Shown here: positions 24,132 to 35,854 of the stretch, piece after piece | Layout: each line of letters begins with the position of its first letter | How positions within the stretch are numbered: position 1 is the stretch's first letter | Assembly (NCBI GenBank): GCA_023055355.1 | Contig: JALJCS010000035.1 | Coordinates: forward strand, 4,278,001 to 4,342,000 | Origin: Agelaius tricolor | Taxonomy: Eukaryota; Chordata; Aves; Passeriformes; Icteridae | Reading direction: 5' to 3' | DNA: 64,000 nt | Notes under the pieces: generated by a model | Told to the model about the DNA's origin: nothing | What the model saw: only the letters and a program-made list of their open reading frames with translations | Databases searched by the model: none | Made by a program: the position numbers and the translations under genes

Positions 24132-24796
24132 TGGCATTCACATTCTATGACTCAAACTCACATTCTAGTCACAAATTCTATTCAAATTCACATTCTATGA
24201 TTCCTTCACCCAGGGTTTTTTTCTCCTGGGAAGCTGAAAAGCAGCGAGAGAGGCCTCAGAGAAAAGCAAAACAATTCTGATCTCATTTGCTTCTCCTGTG
24301 TTGTGCTCATGTGGAATGTGTTTGGAGATTGTTTACCCACAGGTGATTGTTCCATTGGATTCTGCTGGGAGTTGTTTTCACTCATTGCCCAATCAGTGCC
24401 AAGCTGTGTCAGGACTCTGGAAAGAGTCACGAGTTTTCATTATTATCTTTTTAGCATTCAGTAAGTATCCTTTCTGTGTTCTTTAGTATAATATAGTAGT
24501 CTTTAATATAACATTGAGCAAAATAAAATATAATTAAAATATATTATATATTTTAATATATATATAATTATATGTATAACATATATAATTATATAAAGTA
24601 TATATATAAAGTATATAATATCTATTATAAATATATATATAATATCTGTTATCTATATAATATAGATAATATATATTAAGTATATTATCTATATTATATA
24701 CTGTAATATAACATTGAGTATAATAAAATAATAAATTAGCCTTCTGAGAGCATGGAGTCAGATGCATTGTTCTTCCCTGCCACGGGGCTCACCATT
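24132..24796 (+). mobile_element. Solo LTR, family B copy 1, with AT microsatellite
   Basis: It shares with the copies at 29277, 33005 and 38012 the run TCTCCTGGGAAGCTGA, a GCCTCAG-rich stretch and the terminal AATAAATTAGCCTTCTGAGA/CATGGAGTCAGAT. Between the TTTAGTATAAT motif and the AATAAA it has expanded into about 250 bp of TATATAAT-type repeat. The 5' edge carries extra CACATTCTATGA repeats and is uncertain. Orientation is taken from the AATAAA near the right end. Confidence 0.65.
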
Positions 24797-25847
24797 AATT
24801 TACAAAAGCTCCTTCAGAGTTGGCCTCTGCCAGCAGCACCTCCCAGCCCAGGGAAGGAGCAGGCTGTGGATCCAAAGGCAAGCAGGAGCCAACTTCCTCC
24901 AGGAGCTCCCATCAAGCTCAGTCAGAGCACTGGGGATTTATTAGCAGAGCTACGTCTGGGAGCAGCTGGGAGGCTGCAGAACAGGCATCTGCTGCACCGG
25001 GAGCAGCACAGGGAGATTTTGGGAGAAAAAGCTGCTGGTTTAGCTCTGAGGGTCAGCACAGGGTCACCCTCAGGACTGCAAAGGAGGCTACAAGCCCTGC
25101 TGGTAGCAAGTTAAAAAAATGGGAGGTGGGGAGACCATAACTCAGCTCCAAACCCAAAAATGAGCCTCTCTTTTTAATCTTTTCCATGGAAATGGTTTCT
25201 CCAGGTTTTGTCTGGAACAGCCAATGAAACCCAAGGAGTTGCATCCAACTGTGAGGGGAAAAAAGAAATCCAGGTCTATTAAAAATTATGAAAGACACCT
25301 TGACAGTGTCCCTTTAATGTAATTAAAAACCTATTTAAAGGCATGCCAAATGTTTACTAATTAAACAAGCACTTAATTCTGTAGCCATAATGAAAAAAGT
25401 AATTGGGATACTTCAAGCAAATCCCAGGTTTTTAAAGAAATAATTACTTTATAGAAAATTAGTTACTAAATTAAACCATTCTTTACCTGCTGTTACTTTG
25501 GCTCTTTTTCTCATTTTTGTGTAGTTGAATCCTGAAATTACCTGGGACAGATTTTTATCCTGGATAATGAATATTTCAAAGGACACAGGAAAAAAGAGGA
25601 AAAGAAGGAAATGCTAGCAGGTGCCCAAGTGTTAACATGGGGCCGGTGGACAAAGCATGGCTTGGTTGGCACAGACTGAAATGTGCCCTCGTGGTGCTGT
25701 GCTGGCAGATCTCCATCCCAGCACCCTCTGCTGCCCCAGCACTGCCACCAGGGCAAACCAGGGCCACCAGCTTGGGGACAGGGGTGGCCCAGCCCCATGA
25801 GCCCCACTGCTGTGCTGTGCATGGAGTGAAGCCATCCCCTGAGGGGA
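24797..25847. other. Intergenic unique DNA with an AT-rich stretch
   Basis: Positions 25300-25480 are rich in TAATTA-type motifs, such as AATGTAATTAAAAACC and ACTAATTAAACAAGC. This pattern is often seen in conserved noncoding elements. Nothing else is recognised. Confidence 0.45.
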
Positions 25848-26000
25848 CACAGGTGGTGTTTCCATCCTTGGAGGTGTCTGAAATCCAGCTGGAACAGTCC
25901 TGGGACAGCTGCTGGTGGTGGCCTTGCTGGAGGAGAGGGTTGGACCAGAAAACACCCAGAGATCCTTTCCAACCTCAGCCCCTGTGGGGTTCTGTGGTGT
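25848..26000 (+). mobile_element. CR1 LINE 3' end
   Basis: The tail reads GAGAGGGTTGGACCAGA, later GATCCTTTCCAACCTCAG and a final TTCTGTGG. These match the characteristic 3' end of avian CR1 (GTTGGAC, CCTTCCAACC, ATTCTRTG). It is 5'-truncated, as most CR1 copies are. LTR A copy 2 is inserted about 35 bp beyond it. Confidence 0.75.
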
Positions 26001-26035
26001 CCAAGCTGAGGAGCAGGAGGGATGGTGGTGTAGGA

Positions 26036-26723
26036 TGATGTGGTTTGAACAGACAGGTGTCTGCTAAGGCAGGAGCCTTTCTTGAAATGGAGAATGCAAA
26101 TCCCCTCCCTCTGAATTATTATAATTTTGAAATTAAGGGGCTCTCAGGCAAAGATATGGGAATAGGAATAACAGTTCTGTACTAGGAAAATTAAAAATAC
26201 AAATGCAATAGTACAAAACAGAAACCAAACCCCTGCCAGAGTCAGACCATGCCCTGCCCCCTGTGTGTCAGGGGTGGCACAGCCCCATCCCATGGGGGCT
26301 CAGCCCTCCTGCAGTGCCAGCTGTGGCTCTGCTGGAGCAGGGATCCTGCACAAGGGGGGAGTTTTCCTCTGCAGCTCCAGGGCTGCTGCAGATGGGCCTG
26401 GGCTCCCTCTGGCCATGCAGGGCAGCAGAAGCTGCTCCTCTGGCAATGCAGGGGGCAAAGGCTGCTGGGCTGTCCCAAACCTCAGATTGGATCCAGGCAG
26501 GAATGCTTGGCTCCTCCCCTGGGCAATGCAGCATCTCCCCATGGGATGCTGGAATTGGATCAGCCCTGCAGGGACACTCAGTGGCCATGGACAGCAGAGA
26601 TCTCCTGCAGGGAGGGTTGGCTGTGGGAGAGAGAAAGGAAAAACTGCCCAAGAAACAGCAGAGAACTGCCCCAGCTCTGACAGATGGGGACAGAACACAC
26701 ACCCCCAGCTCCAGCCTAAGATG
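26036..26723 (-). mobile_element. Solo LTR, family A copy 2, TAGGA target duplication
   Basis: It is an inverted copy of the element at 94-790. The terminal sequences align with the family ends (TGATGTGGTTTG here, TGTCTTGGTTTG in copy 3). Flanks carry a 5-bp duplication TAGGA at 26031-26035 and 26724-26728. No internal retroviral genes are seen. Orientation is relative to copy 1. Confidence 0.8.
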
Positions 26724-26954
26724 TAGGATCCCACCAGCCCTGCATGCAAACCTGGGCTCCAGGCTCAGGTGCCATCGAGCAGTCAGGTCTCATCTTTGTG
26801 CCCTCCTTGCAAAGCAGGGTCCCCAGCTGAGATCACAGATTCCTCCAAGGTGGGACTGTCCCCTTGGTGACCACCTGCAGACCTGACACACACCCTGAGG
26901 TTTCCCAGATGCTGCCCCTGTGTCAGGCCTGGGCTCAGTGTCCCAGCACAGCCT

Positions 26955-27055
26955 GGATGGGGCTCTGCACAGCCTGGACTGCTGGAGGGTCCCTGCCCAG
27001 GGCAGGAATGAAATTCTCTTTAAGGTCCCTCCAAACCAAATCATTCTGTGATTCA
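26955..27055 (+). mobile_element. CR1 LINE 3' end
   Basis: The sequence runs from GGATGGGGCTCTGCACAGCC through TTTAAGGTCCCTCCAAACCA to ATTCTGTGATTC. This is the standard CR1 terminus with its short ATTCTGTG-type tail. Only the last ~100 bp are present. Confidence 0.75.
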
Positions 27056-27237
27056 GAGGCAGGGGGAGGAAAACCCAGCACTCCCAGCAGTGTCCTTCAC
27101 ACCCATCCATCACAGGAGGTTCTTTCTGTCTCTTCCTCTGCAGACTCTCTCCAATGCAGCCCTGGCCAAGACAAGGCCCTCATTCCCACACTGGAGCACA
27201 CAGCACTGAATTTAACGTGGCTCCATGAACCACCCAG

Positions 27238-28066
27238 TGTGGGAAATAGTAAAGGAAAGAAGACTTTCAGAAAGCTGTGAAAATAGGCCTCAGAAACAGG
27301 AAGAGCACAGAACTTAGAGTTAGCTGTAGCTGCAAGGCCTGAAAGTAGAAAAGTTACAAGAGTACAGCAAGCAAGGACATGAAACAATAGTTTGAGTTTT
27401 AGACTTGGCTTAGATAGACTTTAAGAAAAATATGTTTAGCAAGACAGGAGAAGGTTTTAAGCTTAATAATGGAGTATTGTGTACTGTTAATAGAAAGCAG
27501 ACAAGCGAGCATTGTTTGAAGTGTACACGTGTTTTTAGGGATTGACTTAAACAATTATTGTTACTGCAACAGGCCAGGAAAAGGTAATAAATGACATAAA
27601 CTCTATGCATTTACAGAAGGCTAATAATAATCTTTATTAAGAAGCCCATGTTTTTATACCCTACTTTGTTACAGGTGGACTTGATTGGGCCTTTAATTAA
27701 AACACTATCACCATTGGTTGGTTAATTAAGAAACCACCCTTTGGTAAACAAATCTCCATAATACATTCCACATGTTCACAACACCAGGTACAGCAACTTA
27801 AGATAAGAATTTTTCTTCATTTTTTTTCTGATCTTCTCACAGCCTTTTCCAGAACAATGCCTGGGAAGGCATTGCTGTTGTTGCTCTCTGTGACCAGAGA
27901 CCTACTACAACAAATTATCTGTAAGTTTTAGCAATATGTTATTGGCTAGAAAGTTTTTAAGATGCTCTGTAACAAAGAAATCTTTGGCTGCTGCTGGTAA
28001 CACGTGAGCTGCTGTCATCTTTCAGTTGTCTCAGCCATGCAATGAGGCTGATGCTGCTGTACAGCT
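27238..28066. mobile_element. Probable LTR-type repeat interrupted by LTR E
   Basis: The flanks of LTR E (27238-27558 and 27913-28066) read as one element of unknown family, starting TGTGGGAAATAGTAAAGG. They are AT-rich and unlike neighbouring unique DNA. I could not find its right end or a target duplication, so the assignment is tentative. It must be older than LTR E, which sits inside it. Confidence 0.35.
27559..27912 (-). mobile_element. Solo LTR, family E, AATTAT target duplication
   Basis: The 354-bp element begins TGTTACTGCAACAGG and ends CCTACTACAACA, with TGTT/AACA termini. It is flanked by a perfect 6-bp duplication AATTAT at 27553-27558 and 27913-27918. Six bases fit an ERVK-type integrase. 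An AATAAA on the minus strand about 75 bp from the left end suggests minus orientation. Confidence 0.75.
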
Positions 28067-28325
28067 TGTTATGAAAATTAATCCACAAACTCCAGAGGTT
28101 TGTGTCCAAAAAGGAGACAGAGGAGTCCTTTCTGGCTTTATTTGAATAAAGGGAGAGGCCATGGGGCGTTCCCCTGAGGTCTTTTGAATTTTTGGAGGGC
28201 TCAGCCTCCTTTTTATCCCAATTTCCTGGCTACATTTCCCTTCTCTTTCCCCATGGCTGAGGTACTTGAGAGGTTCAGACTTCCTTAAATTCCTGATACC
28301 TGAGATTTCCCTCTAATGTACAACA
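28067..28325 (-). mobile_element. Probable LTR fragment, family F
   Basis: It starts TGTTATGAAAATTAATCC and runs through TGGCTTTATTTGAATAAAGG to ATGTACAACA. On the minus strand it carries AATAAA and ends TAACA, as an LTR 3' end would. I found no matching flanks, so the limits are approximate. Confidence 0.4.
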
Positions 28326-29276
28326 CTCCCTTTTCAATTTTAATTCTTATGGAATTTAGAGGTTTTTCTTCCCCATTGTTTCTTTCATCTTTCAATGCCT
28401 AATTTCATTTATTAGCAAACCTAAAGTTTATTTGTAAAAGCAAATATCTTTTTCCATTCATCAATCAGTGGAATCTTTCCCATTGTTCCTTTTATCTCCC
28501 AGTGCTGGTTTTATCTACCAGCAGACCCACAGCTGGTTTGTAAAGACAAATCCACCATTCCTCTCAAGCTCCAGGAATGTTCCCCAGCAGTCCTGCCTCA
28601 TTTGTGCAAACCTCCAGCTCATACACTTGTTTTCCAGCCAAGGTGTGCTTGCCTCAGCCTGTCAGCCCCACCTGGCTCCTCCTGAGGGCAGGTACAGGCT
28701 CTGAGCATCAGCCACTAATCTGAGGTGACAGCAGGCTGGACCAGAGTGGAGGCATGAAGGCACACGGTGACCAAACATCTGTGCAGGAGGCAGCAGGGGC
28801 TGGCTCCCAGCTGTGGGGCTGCAGGGGCCTGGGACAGCAGATGGAGAGAGCCTGATTGCATTTGCTGATAATGGATTAGGAGGCTTTTCTTGGATCTCCA
28901 CTTTCTCCAGCTTAGCCAGTTCCTTGAGGGGCTCTGCAGGGAGGCGTTACAAGAGATTTATTAACAAGATGAAGTACAGTGCCAGGAAAAGCTGCTCCTG
29001 TAAAATGCACTTCCCCTCTCATGTGCACAGGCTGAAAGCCACCCCATGTGGGAGCACTCAGCATCCTTCACCCCTCCAGCAGCTCTGCTCCTTCCCTCTC
29101 AGCTGCTCTTTCACCAGAGCAATGGGAAAATGCTGCTGTCCTTCCTCAGGCACCCAGCAGCCTCCAAAAAGCCCTTATGTGCCAACAACAGCAAATATAA
29201 GTGCCTTAAAAGCAAGGAAAATGAACCTGGGGAGGTGCAGCTTATCCCCAGCGCTGCCACAGCCTTTCCCTGTCCC
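28326..29276. other. Intergenic unique DNA
   Basis: Sequence between LTR fragment F and LTR B copy 2. No gene or repeat is recognised. Confidence 0.5.
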
Positions 29277-29655
29277 AGACACATTTTAGGGAAAATCCTT
29301 TCCTTAGGATTTTTTCTCCTGAGAAGCTGAGAGGCCTCAGGAACAAAATGTAACCAATGGTTATCTGCTGCTGTGGAATGCAACAGGTGCATCTGGGATT
29401 GGGCTCATGTGGTTGTTTCTAATTAATGGCCAATCACAGTCAGCTGGCTCAGACTCTCTGTCCAAGACACAAGCCTTTGTTATCATTCCTTCTTTTTCTA
29501 TTCTTAGCCAGCCTGCTGATGAAATCCTTTCTTCTATTCTTTTAGTATAGCTTTAATATAATATATATCATAAAATAATAAATCAAGCCTTCTGAAACAT
29601 GGAGTCAGATCCTCGTCTCTTCCCTCATCCTCAGACCCCTGTGAGCACCATCACA
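29277..29655 (+). mobile_element. Solo LTR, family B copy 2
   Basis: About 380 bp with the family landmarks: TTTCTCCTGAGAAGCTGAGA, TGGCCAATCACAGTCAGCTG, TTAGTATAGCTTTAATATAA, AATAAATCAAGCCTTCTGAA and a CACCATCACA end. The AT stretch before AATAAA is short here (about 25 bp), unlike copies 1 and 4. The 5' tip is degraded. Confidence 0.75.
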
Positions 29656-30136
29656 TTTCCCCAGGGCCAAACTCCTCGTGGCTGCTCTTGGCAACAGGCT
29701 CAGGCTCCCAGCTCTTCCCCAACAGGGGCTGGGGAGGAGACAGGAGCTCCAAAGGTGTCTGTGAGAGGGCAATGACTGGGTTTAACACCCCCAGGGAGGT
29801 GTTGCAGCTGGTCTGACTGGCAGGCCAGCCTCTGGCTCGGCTTCTGGAAAGGAGCTGGATGCTCCCCACTCACCTACAGCCTCCAAAAATAACTGAGAGC
29901 TCCCAGCAGCATCACCTGCTCCCAGCTGTGCTTCAGGGCATGGACACACAGTCCCCTCCTGGGTGCAAGGCAGATCATTTGGGCTGCCTGGAGCCAGGGG
30001 TCACCTCTGGAAGCCCTACCTGGCCCCCAGTGCGAATATCTGAGGCTGGGCTGTTCCTGCAGGGATCACTCCCAGCCCAGGGAAGGTACTGAAACTCAAG
30101 AACAGGTTGCTGGCCAGCAAGTCTGAATAACCCGTT

Positions 30137-30745
30137 TGTGAAAAACGCCAATCACTTGTTTTTAAAATTTTAAAAGTTGAAGAGTAATAAAATGGTTATA
30201 AAAATAGTAATACAATTAGAGTAATAATAATTTGGACAATTTGAATTAGGACAATATGAGACAATAAATACAAAGAGTTACAGATGGTTCAAGTACCTTT
30301 TCTGGGCAAAATAAACCCGAAAAAGGACCCCCATTAACAGAGGATTAACCATTAAAAGCAATAGCCTGTTGCATATTCATACACCTCATACATGATGCAT
30401 AAATTCCATTCAAATACAGGATTCTGTCTGGTCATCATCAACTTCTTCCTTCTAATCCTAACAGTGCCTTCGAGGCGGGAAGTTCATTTCTTCTGATAAG
30501 AGGGCAATAAATTCTCTTTCTCTGAAAGATTTAGATGTCCTGGGGCTGCTATCTGGTGCAAGTGCCTCATTCCCTTCCTAAAAAATCCCACTAATATAGT
30601 TCTTATTTTAACTACCAAAGTTACCTTTTAATTACAAGACCACGTTTATCATATTATTAAAATGTTAATACAGCACTACTAATCAATACATAAAAATACA
30701 TATGGTAAATATCTGCATAGAGCCATATAATATGCACTTTTCACA
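30137..30745 (-). mobile_element. Solo LTR, family C copy 1
   Basis: This 609-bp element is the inverted relative of the LTR at 59672-60290. Shared blocks include the TTTTAAAATTTTAAAAGT region, TAATAATTTGGACAATTTGA and GTTGCATATTCATACACC. Ends are TGTGAA and TTCACA. Flanks are CCGTT (30132-30136) and CCATT (30746-30750), a 5-bp duplication with one difference of the CpG-decay kind. No coding region is present. The strand is given relative to copy 2. Confidence 0.85.
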
Positions 30746-30750
30746 CCATT

Positions 30751-31884
30751 TTTACCTATTTTCCCCTGAATCTGATCCTCCAGGCACTGATCCACCTCAC
30801 ACTGCCCCATGGGCTGTTTTAGCAGCAATCCCACCCTGCAGGTGAGGAAGCCAAAACCTCTCCTAAGGCAGCAAAGGAGGCAGGATTAGAAATCCAAAGC
30901 TCAGCTCACCAGAGTGACTCAGCTGGACCATACAGGGACACAGCCCAAGGTGACACTGCTGAACCTTTGGGACAGGGGTGACCACAGCTCCCTGCCAAGC
31001 AGGAGCTACAGGGGAAGGAAGGGTGAGGGAAGGAGAGATAAACTGAAGGAGGAGGGAGCTAAGAAGCAAGAAAAATAAAGAAGAGAGAGAAAAGCAGGTG
31101 AGCACGGGGGTACAGGAACAGGAGCCTCCTGGTACCTGGCTATGCTTCACTACAAGTGAAATAAATTAGCTTTATCTGAGAGGAAGGATACAGAGCACAC
31201 CATGTGTGGGAGCCTGAGAGCACCTCAGAACCCATATTCTGAGAGATCCACCAAGTGCTAGGTGAGATCAGAGCAGCTGTGCTGCCTTTCAGCAGCTCCC
31301 TGAGAATTAACCCCTTGTCCTGTACCCTGATCTCCCTGGGGAGTGGTGTTGGACTGTCTGTCCCTGAATGCCTTTGTAAAACCCCAGCACAGGTAACCCC
31401 AGGCACAGAGCCCAACAAGCCCTGGATCTCCAGCAGCTCGTGGGGTATCTGCAACAGATGAGGCTGCACTGGAGCTCTGCCTGTGTCCCAGTCAGACCCA
31501 AGGATGAAAAATGAACTCAGCAGCTCAGCCACAATTCATCTCAGCTGGCTGAGGGCTGCCTCTGCAGCCCAGATCCAGGCACAGGCACCACTTAGCCCAG
31601 CCAATTTCCTGTGCTGATGCTTCACCCCAGAGCCTGGCAGGACAGAGCCATTAATTACAGAGGCTGGAATTGTCTTTCCTGTAGATAAAGGAGAACCAAA
31701 TGCTGCTTCAGGAGCTGTATGTGCCCAAGAGGGGAATGAACTCTGTCAGCAAGTGCTGCTAAAGCCAGCCTTGCTGGGATGACACCAGTGCTGTGTGCTC
31801 AGCCAGCCCAGCCATGGCTCTGGCTTGGGTGGAACACAATTCCTTGGGTTTAATTGCCAGGAGCAGCCAGTGAGAAGAGGCTTC
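30751..31884. other. Intergenic unique DNA
   Basis: GC-rich sequence with a purine-rich run (GGAGGGAGCTAAGAAGC and AAAGAAGAGAGAG) at about 31015-31095. No gene or transposon is recognised. Confidence 0.5.
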
Positions 31885-32587
31885 TGTCTTGGTTTGAACA
31901 GACAGGTGTCTGCTAAGGAAGGCAGGAGCCTCCCTTGAAATGGAAGAGGTAAATCCTCTCCCTCTGAATTATTAAAATTCTGAAATTACAGAGCTCTCAG
32001 GCAAAGATATGGGAGTAGGAATAACAGTTCTGTACTAGGAAAATTAAAAATACAAATGCAATAGTACAAAAAAGAAACCAAACCCCTGCCAGAGTCAGAG
32101 CAGTCCCTGTCCCCCTGTGTGTCAGGGGTGGCACAGCCCCATCCCATGGGGGCTCAGCCCTCCTGCAGTGCCAGCTGTGGCTCTGCTGGAGCAGGGATCC
32201 TGCACAAGGGGGGAGTTTTCCTCTGCAGCTCCAGGGCTGCTGCAGATGGGCCTGGGCTCCCTCTGGCCATGCAGGGCAGCAGAAGCTGCTCCTCTGGCAA
32301 TGCACTGGGCAAAGGCTGCTGTGCTGTGCCAGGCTCAGATTGGATCCAGGTAGGAATGCTTGGCTCCTGCCCTGGGCAATGCAGCATCTCCCCATGGGAT
32401 GCTGGAATTGGATCAGCCCTGCAGGGACACTCAGTGGCCATGGACAGCAGAGATCTCCTGCAGGGAGGGTTGGCTGTGGGAAAGATAAAGAAAAAACTGC
32501 CCCATGGACAGCAGAGAACTGTCCCAGCTCTGAGAGATGGTGATTGATATAATACACATCCACATCTTGCATTTCCAACCTAAGACA
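31885..32587 (-). mobile_element. Solo LTR, family A copy 3
   Basis: This 703-bp inverted copy has the best-preserved tips: TGTCTTGGTTTGAACAGA on the left and CCAACCTAAGACA on the right. The flanking pentamers GCTTC and TCCTC match at only three positions, so no target duplication is claimed. Orientation is relative to copy 1. Confidence 0.8.
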
Positions 32588-33004
32588 TCCTCAAATGCCC
32601 AGTCAGAGCAGTTTCGTGCCCACTGATCCTTTTCCAGCTGGCCATGAACTCCTCCCCAAAGCCACAACATCTCCCCATCCTTTCTGTGTTCTTCTTACAC
32701 TTTCCCTCTCCAAACATGTCCTCACAGCTGGGAGGATTTGCTCCAAAATCCAGCAGAGAGCAGGTCAGCCCCATAGCTCTCCCAGCTCCTCCCTTGGTGT
32801 CCCACCCAAGCTGACCCCAAATCCAGCACCTGCAGTCTCCACAACCTTTCAGAGAGGGACAGCAGCTCCTGCTGGCTCTCAGTGGAGCAATGAGTTACCT
32901 GCACACACCTGGCTGCTGCTGCAGCTGCATTTGCTCCTCACAGGGAGCTCCTCTCCCAGCCCAGCAGCAATTCCTGCTGGTGGTATTTTCAAAGACCCCA
33001 GTCG

Positions 33005-33392
33005 TAGGGAGGAGATGATGAATCTGACTCCATGTTCTCAGAAGGCTGATTTATTATTTTATGATCTATATGATATTAAAGAATACTATACTAAAACTAT
33101 ACTAAAGAATAGAGAAAGGATACAGACAGAAGACTCAAAAGATAATAATGAAAAACTCATTACTCTCACCAGAGCCCTGACACAGCTGGCTGTGAATGGT
33201 CATTAAGTAAAAACAATTCACATGAAACCCATTAAACAATCACCTGTTGGTAATCAATGTCCAAACCACATTCCAAAGCAGCAAAACACAGGAGAAGCAA
33301 ATGAGATAACACTATTTTCCTTTTTCTCTGAGGCCTCTCAGCTTCCCAGGAGAAGAATCCTGGGCCAAGGGATTTTTCCAGAAAATGTGACA
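33005..33392 (-). mobile_element. Solo LTR, family B copy 3
   Basis: It is an inverted relative of the copy at 29277. Reading on the minus strand it starts TGTCACATTTTCTGGAAAAA, passes CCTGGGAAGCTGAGAGGCCT and has AATAAATCAGCCTTCTGAGA near its 3' end. The AT stretch is moderate (about 60 bp). The left limit is approximate. Confidence 0.75.
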
Positions 33393-35854
33393 GTGCCACC
33401 TGCTCTGTGTCCTGTCACAGCAGAACAGGACTGTTCACACTTGGAGCCTCAAAGCAAACAACATCACTTCATTCCTTTCCTTTGCTCTGTACAAAACACA
33501 CTACAGAGAACTCAATTATAAACTAAACCCATCTTCCATCTGTGCTGTGCCACACCAAACAACTTATTAATGGAAAACAATTATAATTATTGACACAGAG
33601 GTAACTTCAGAAACTCCCCCAGAGCAGCTTGTGTTTGGGAGCAGCTGTGTCCCACTAAAAATCCCATTCTGGGCACTTCAGGAGGATGCAGGACACCCTG
33701 TGCACACACCCAGGACAACCTGCCCTCACTCAAGCCTCTTCCTGGTTCCCAGTACTGAGGAATTGGCTCACATCCCTCAGCACAAGGTCTGAGAGCCCTT
33801 CTGCTATTTCTGTGGTCATTAATTATGACAACTGGGTCTCTATCAGGGTTTTACAAGCTGGAAGGTACAACAGCTAATTAACATTGTGCTCCTGGTCCCC
33901 ACAACCTCCCAGCTGAGCCACAGCTCTGCCAAAAGCTTTGCTGGAGAGAAGGAAGCAGGAGACAGGAAAAAAAAATATAACGAAAGACCAAAAATCATCT
34001 TGGCTCCCAGCCCAAACCTTTCTCTTTTTAAGATGCATTTCAAGAATCTGCTGGCTGGTAACCTCCCTGAGTTACAAGGGAGGCTGCTTGTCAAGAGCTG
34101 ACCTGAGCTGGATTTAATTGGGAGCCAGTTGGAACGAGATCCAAAGGGCACCTTGGGGAGGCTCCCTGGAGGGAGGCAGAGGGTGGGCACAGCCTCCACA
34201 CAAGCAGAGAGCACCCTCTGCAGCCACAGGCACAGCCTGGACCTGCTCTGGGGTTGGGATGGAGAGCCCCAGGCTGTTCACAGCTCCCAGGACTGGGGAT
34301 TTACAAACTGGATTAGCTGGGAGCAGCCAGCTGCTAATGCCAGCTCCTCCTCTGAGGCTGCTCCTTGCCTTAGGCACAACCACTGCCTTTCTGCTTCAAA
34401 ATTCTCCTCTTCTGCAATATTTATTTCCTGCATGAAGTTTTTTTTTTTTTTGGAGGGGGAAGGAATATATTAATAGAGGAAAAACAAATCAAATATTCTC
34501 CAGCAGTGCTTTCCAGTAGAAAATATTGACCAGTTTCCACATCTAAGTATTATCAATATCTTAAGCCTTTAATTGCACCAGAAACAAAACAAGTCCATTT
34601 GAGAGTTTCAGTCAATGAGTTGGGAACATTATCATTCTTGCTAAATGTAGCCCTTCAGGAAAATATTGACCATCAAACTGCACTTTCAGCTGTTTAAAAC
34701 TACCCAGGGCATTCCCACTCCTTTATTCCACAGCCTGAGCACCTGTCACCTTACTGCTTCACCACCAGCTGAAAAGAAGTTTAATTTTTAATGGAGCAGC
34801 ATGACCTTTCTTTCCCCTCCGAATGAAGTGACACATGTTCCCACAGAGGGAAACCAAACCACACCATGACATGCTGTGAGTTCAAAAGGCAGTGAAGACA
34901 CAGGGAGCTCCTTCTGTGCTCTGCACAGGGCCAGCTCACAGGTTCATCCCCACAGAAAGCAGAACCCAAGCTTTGCTGATCCCTCACTGTTGCTACCTAT
35001 CAACACATCATCATTTCACAACTCCTGGTGGCCTGAATATGAAAAATAATCCTCGTGTTTCCTCCTACATATTTTAGCACTCCCCTCTGCTTCTCACCTG
35101 CCTTGTTACCAACCTCTCCTGACCACAGGTTGCTGCAGCCTTGGGCTCCCTCACAAACTGGAATCTTTGGCTTTGATCCTGCAGTGAATCCACACCCACA
35201 GTGGGGGTGAGCTGCTGTTGGAAAGCCAAGAAAGAAAATACATAAATACATGCAAATATATTTTTTCCACCACAGTTCAGACTGAGGTGTGTAAAACTGC
35301 CCAGTTTATGCCCTCAGAACCCTTTCACCAACCCAGTCACCAATGCCCAGCAAAACCTCCCCTGCCTGGTGAAAGAAAAAGCTCAGAGTGGGTAAAAGAA
35401 GTGTCTGGTTGTCCATGGCCTTGTGCCAGCCCCAGGAGTGCATCCATAAGCCTGGAGTTCCATCCTCAGCAGAGCCACTGGGCTCCCCAAGCACACCTGG
35501 CTGCCAAGGCAGGTTGAGCTGCCCAACACCTGAGGCAGCACCACCCCCAGCAAGGGCACAGGGTTCCCAAACAAGCACCTTCACTAAGAGCATTACAAAC
35601 ACACCAGGATGTGCCTCAGCACAAAGCTGTTTGATCCAGGAAAGAAGAACTCTTGAACATTCACTTTTCAGCCTTGAATCATTTTAAGGCATCTTCCCCT
35701 CACAATCCCCACCACTGGTGGTTTATTTGTTTGCTGCACAACATCATAAACATTTCTACAGCCAACAAACTTAAAATCCAATTGCTTTCTGCATGAAGTA
35801 AAGCCCAGCATGCATAATGCCCTCTCCTTCCCTTGGAGTCATTTTCCTTCTGGT
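33393..35854. other. Intergenic unique DNA
   Basis: Mixed composition, with a T-run at 34439-34451. No exon, RNA gene or transposon is recognised in this 2.5-kb stretch between LTR B copy 3 and LTR A copy 4. Confidence 0.5.
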
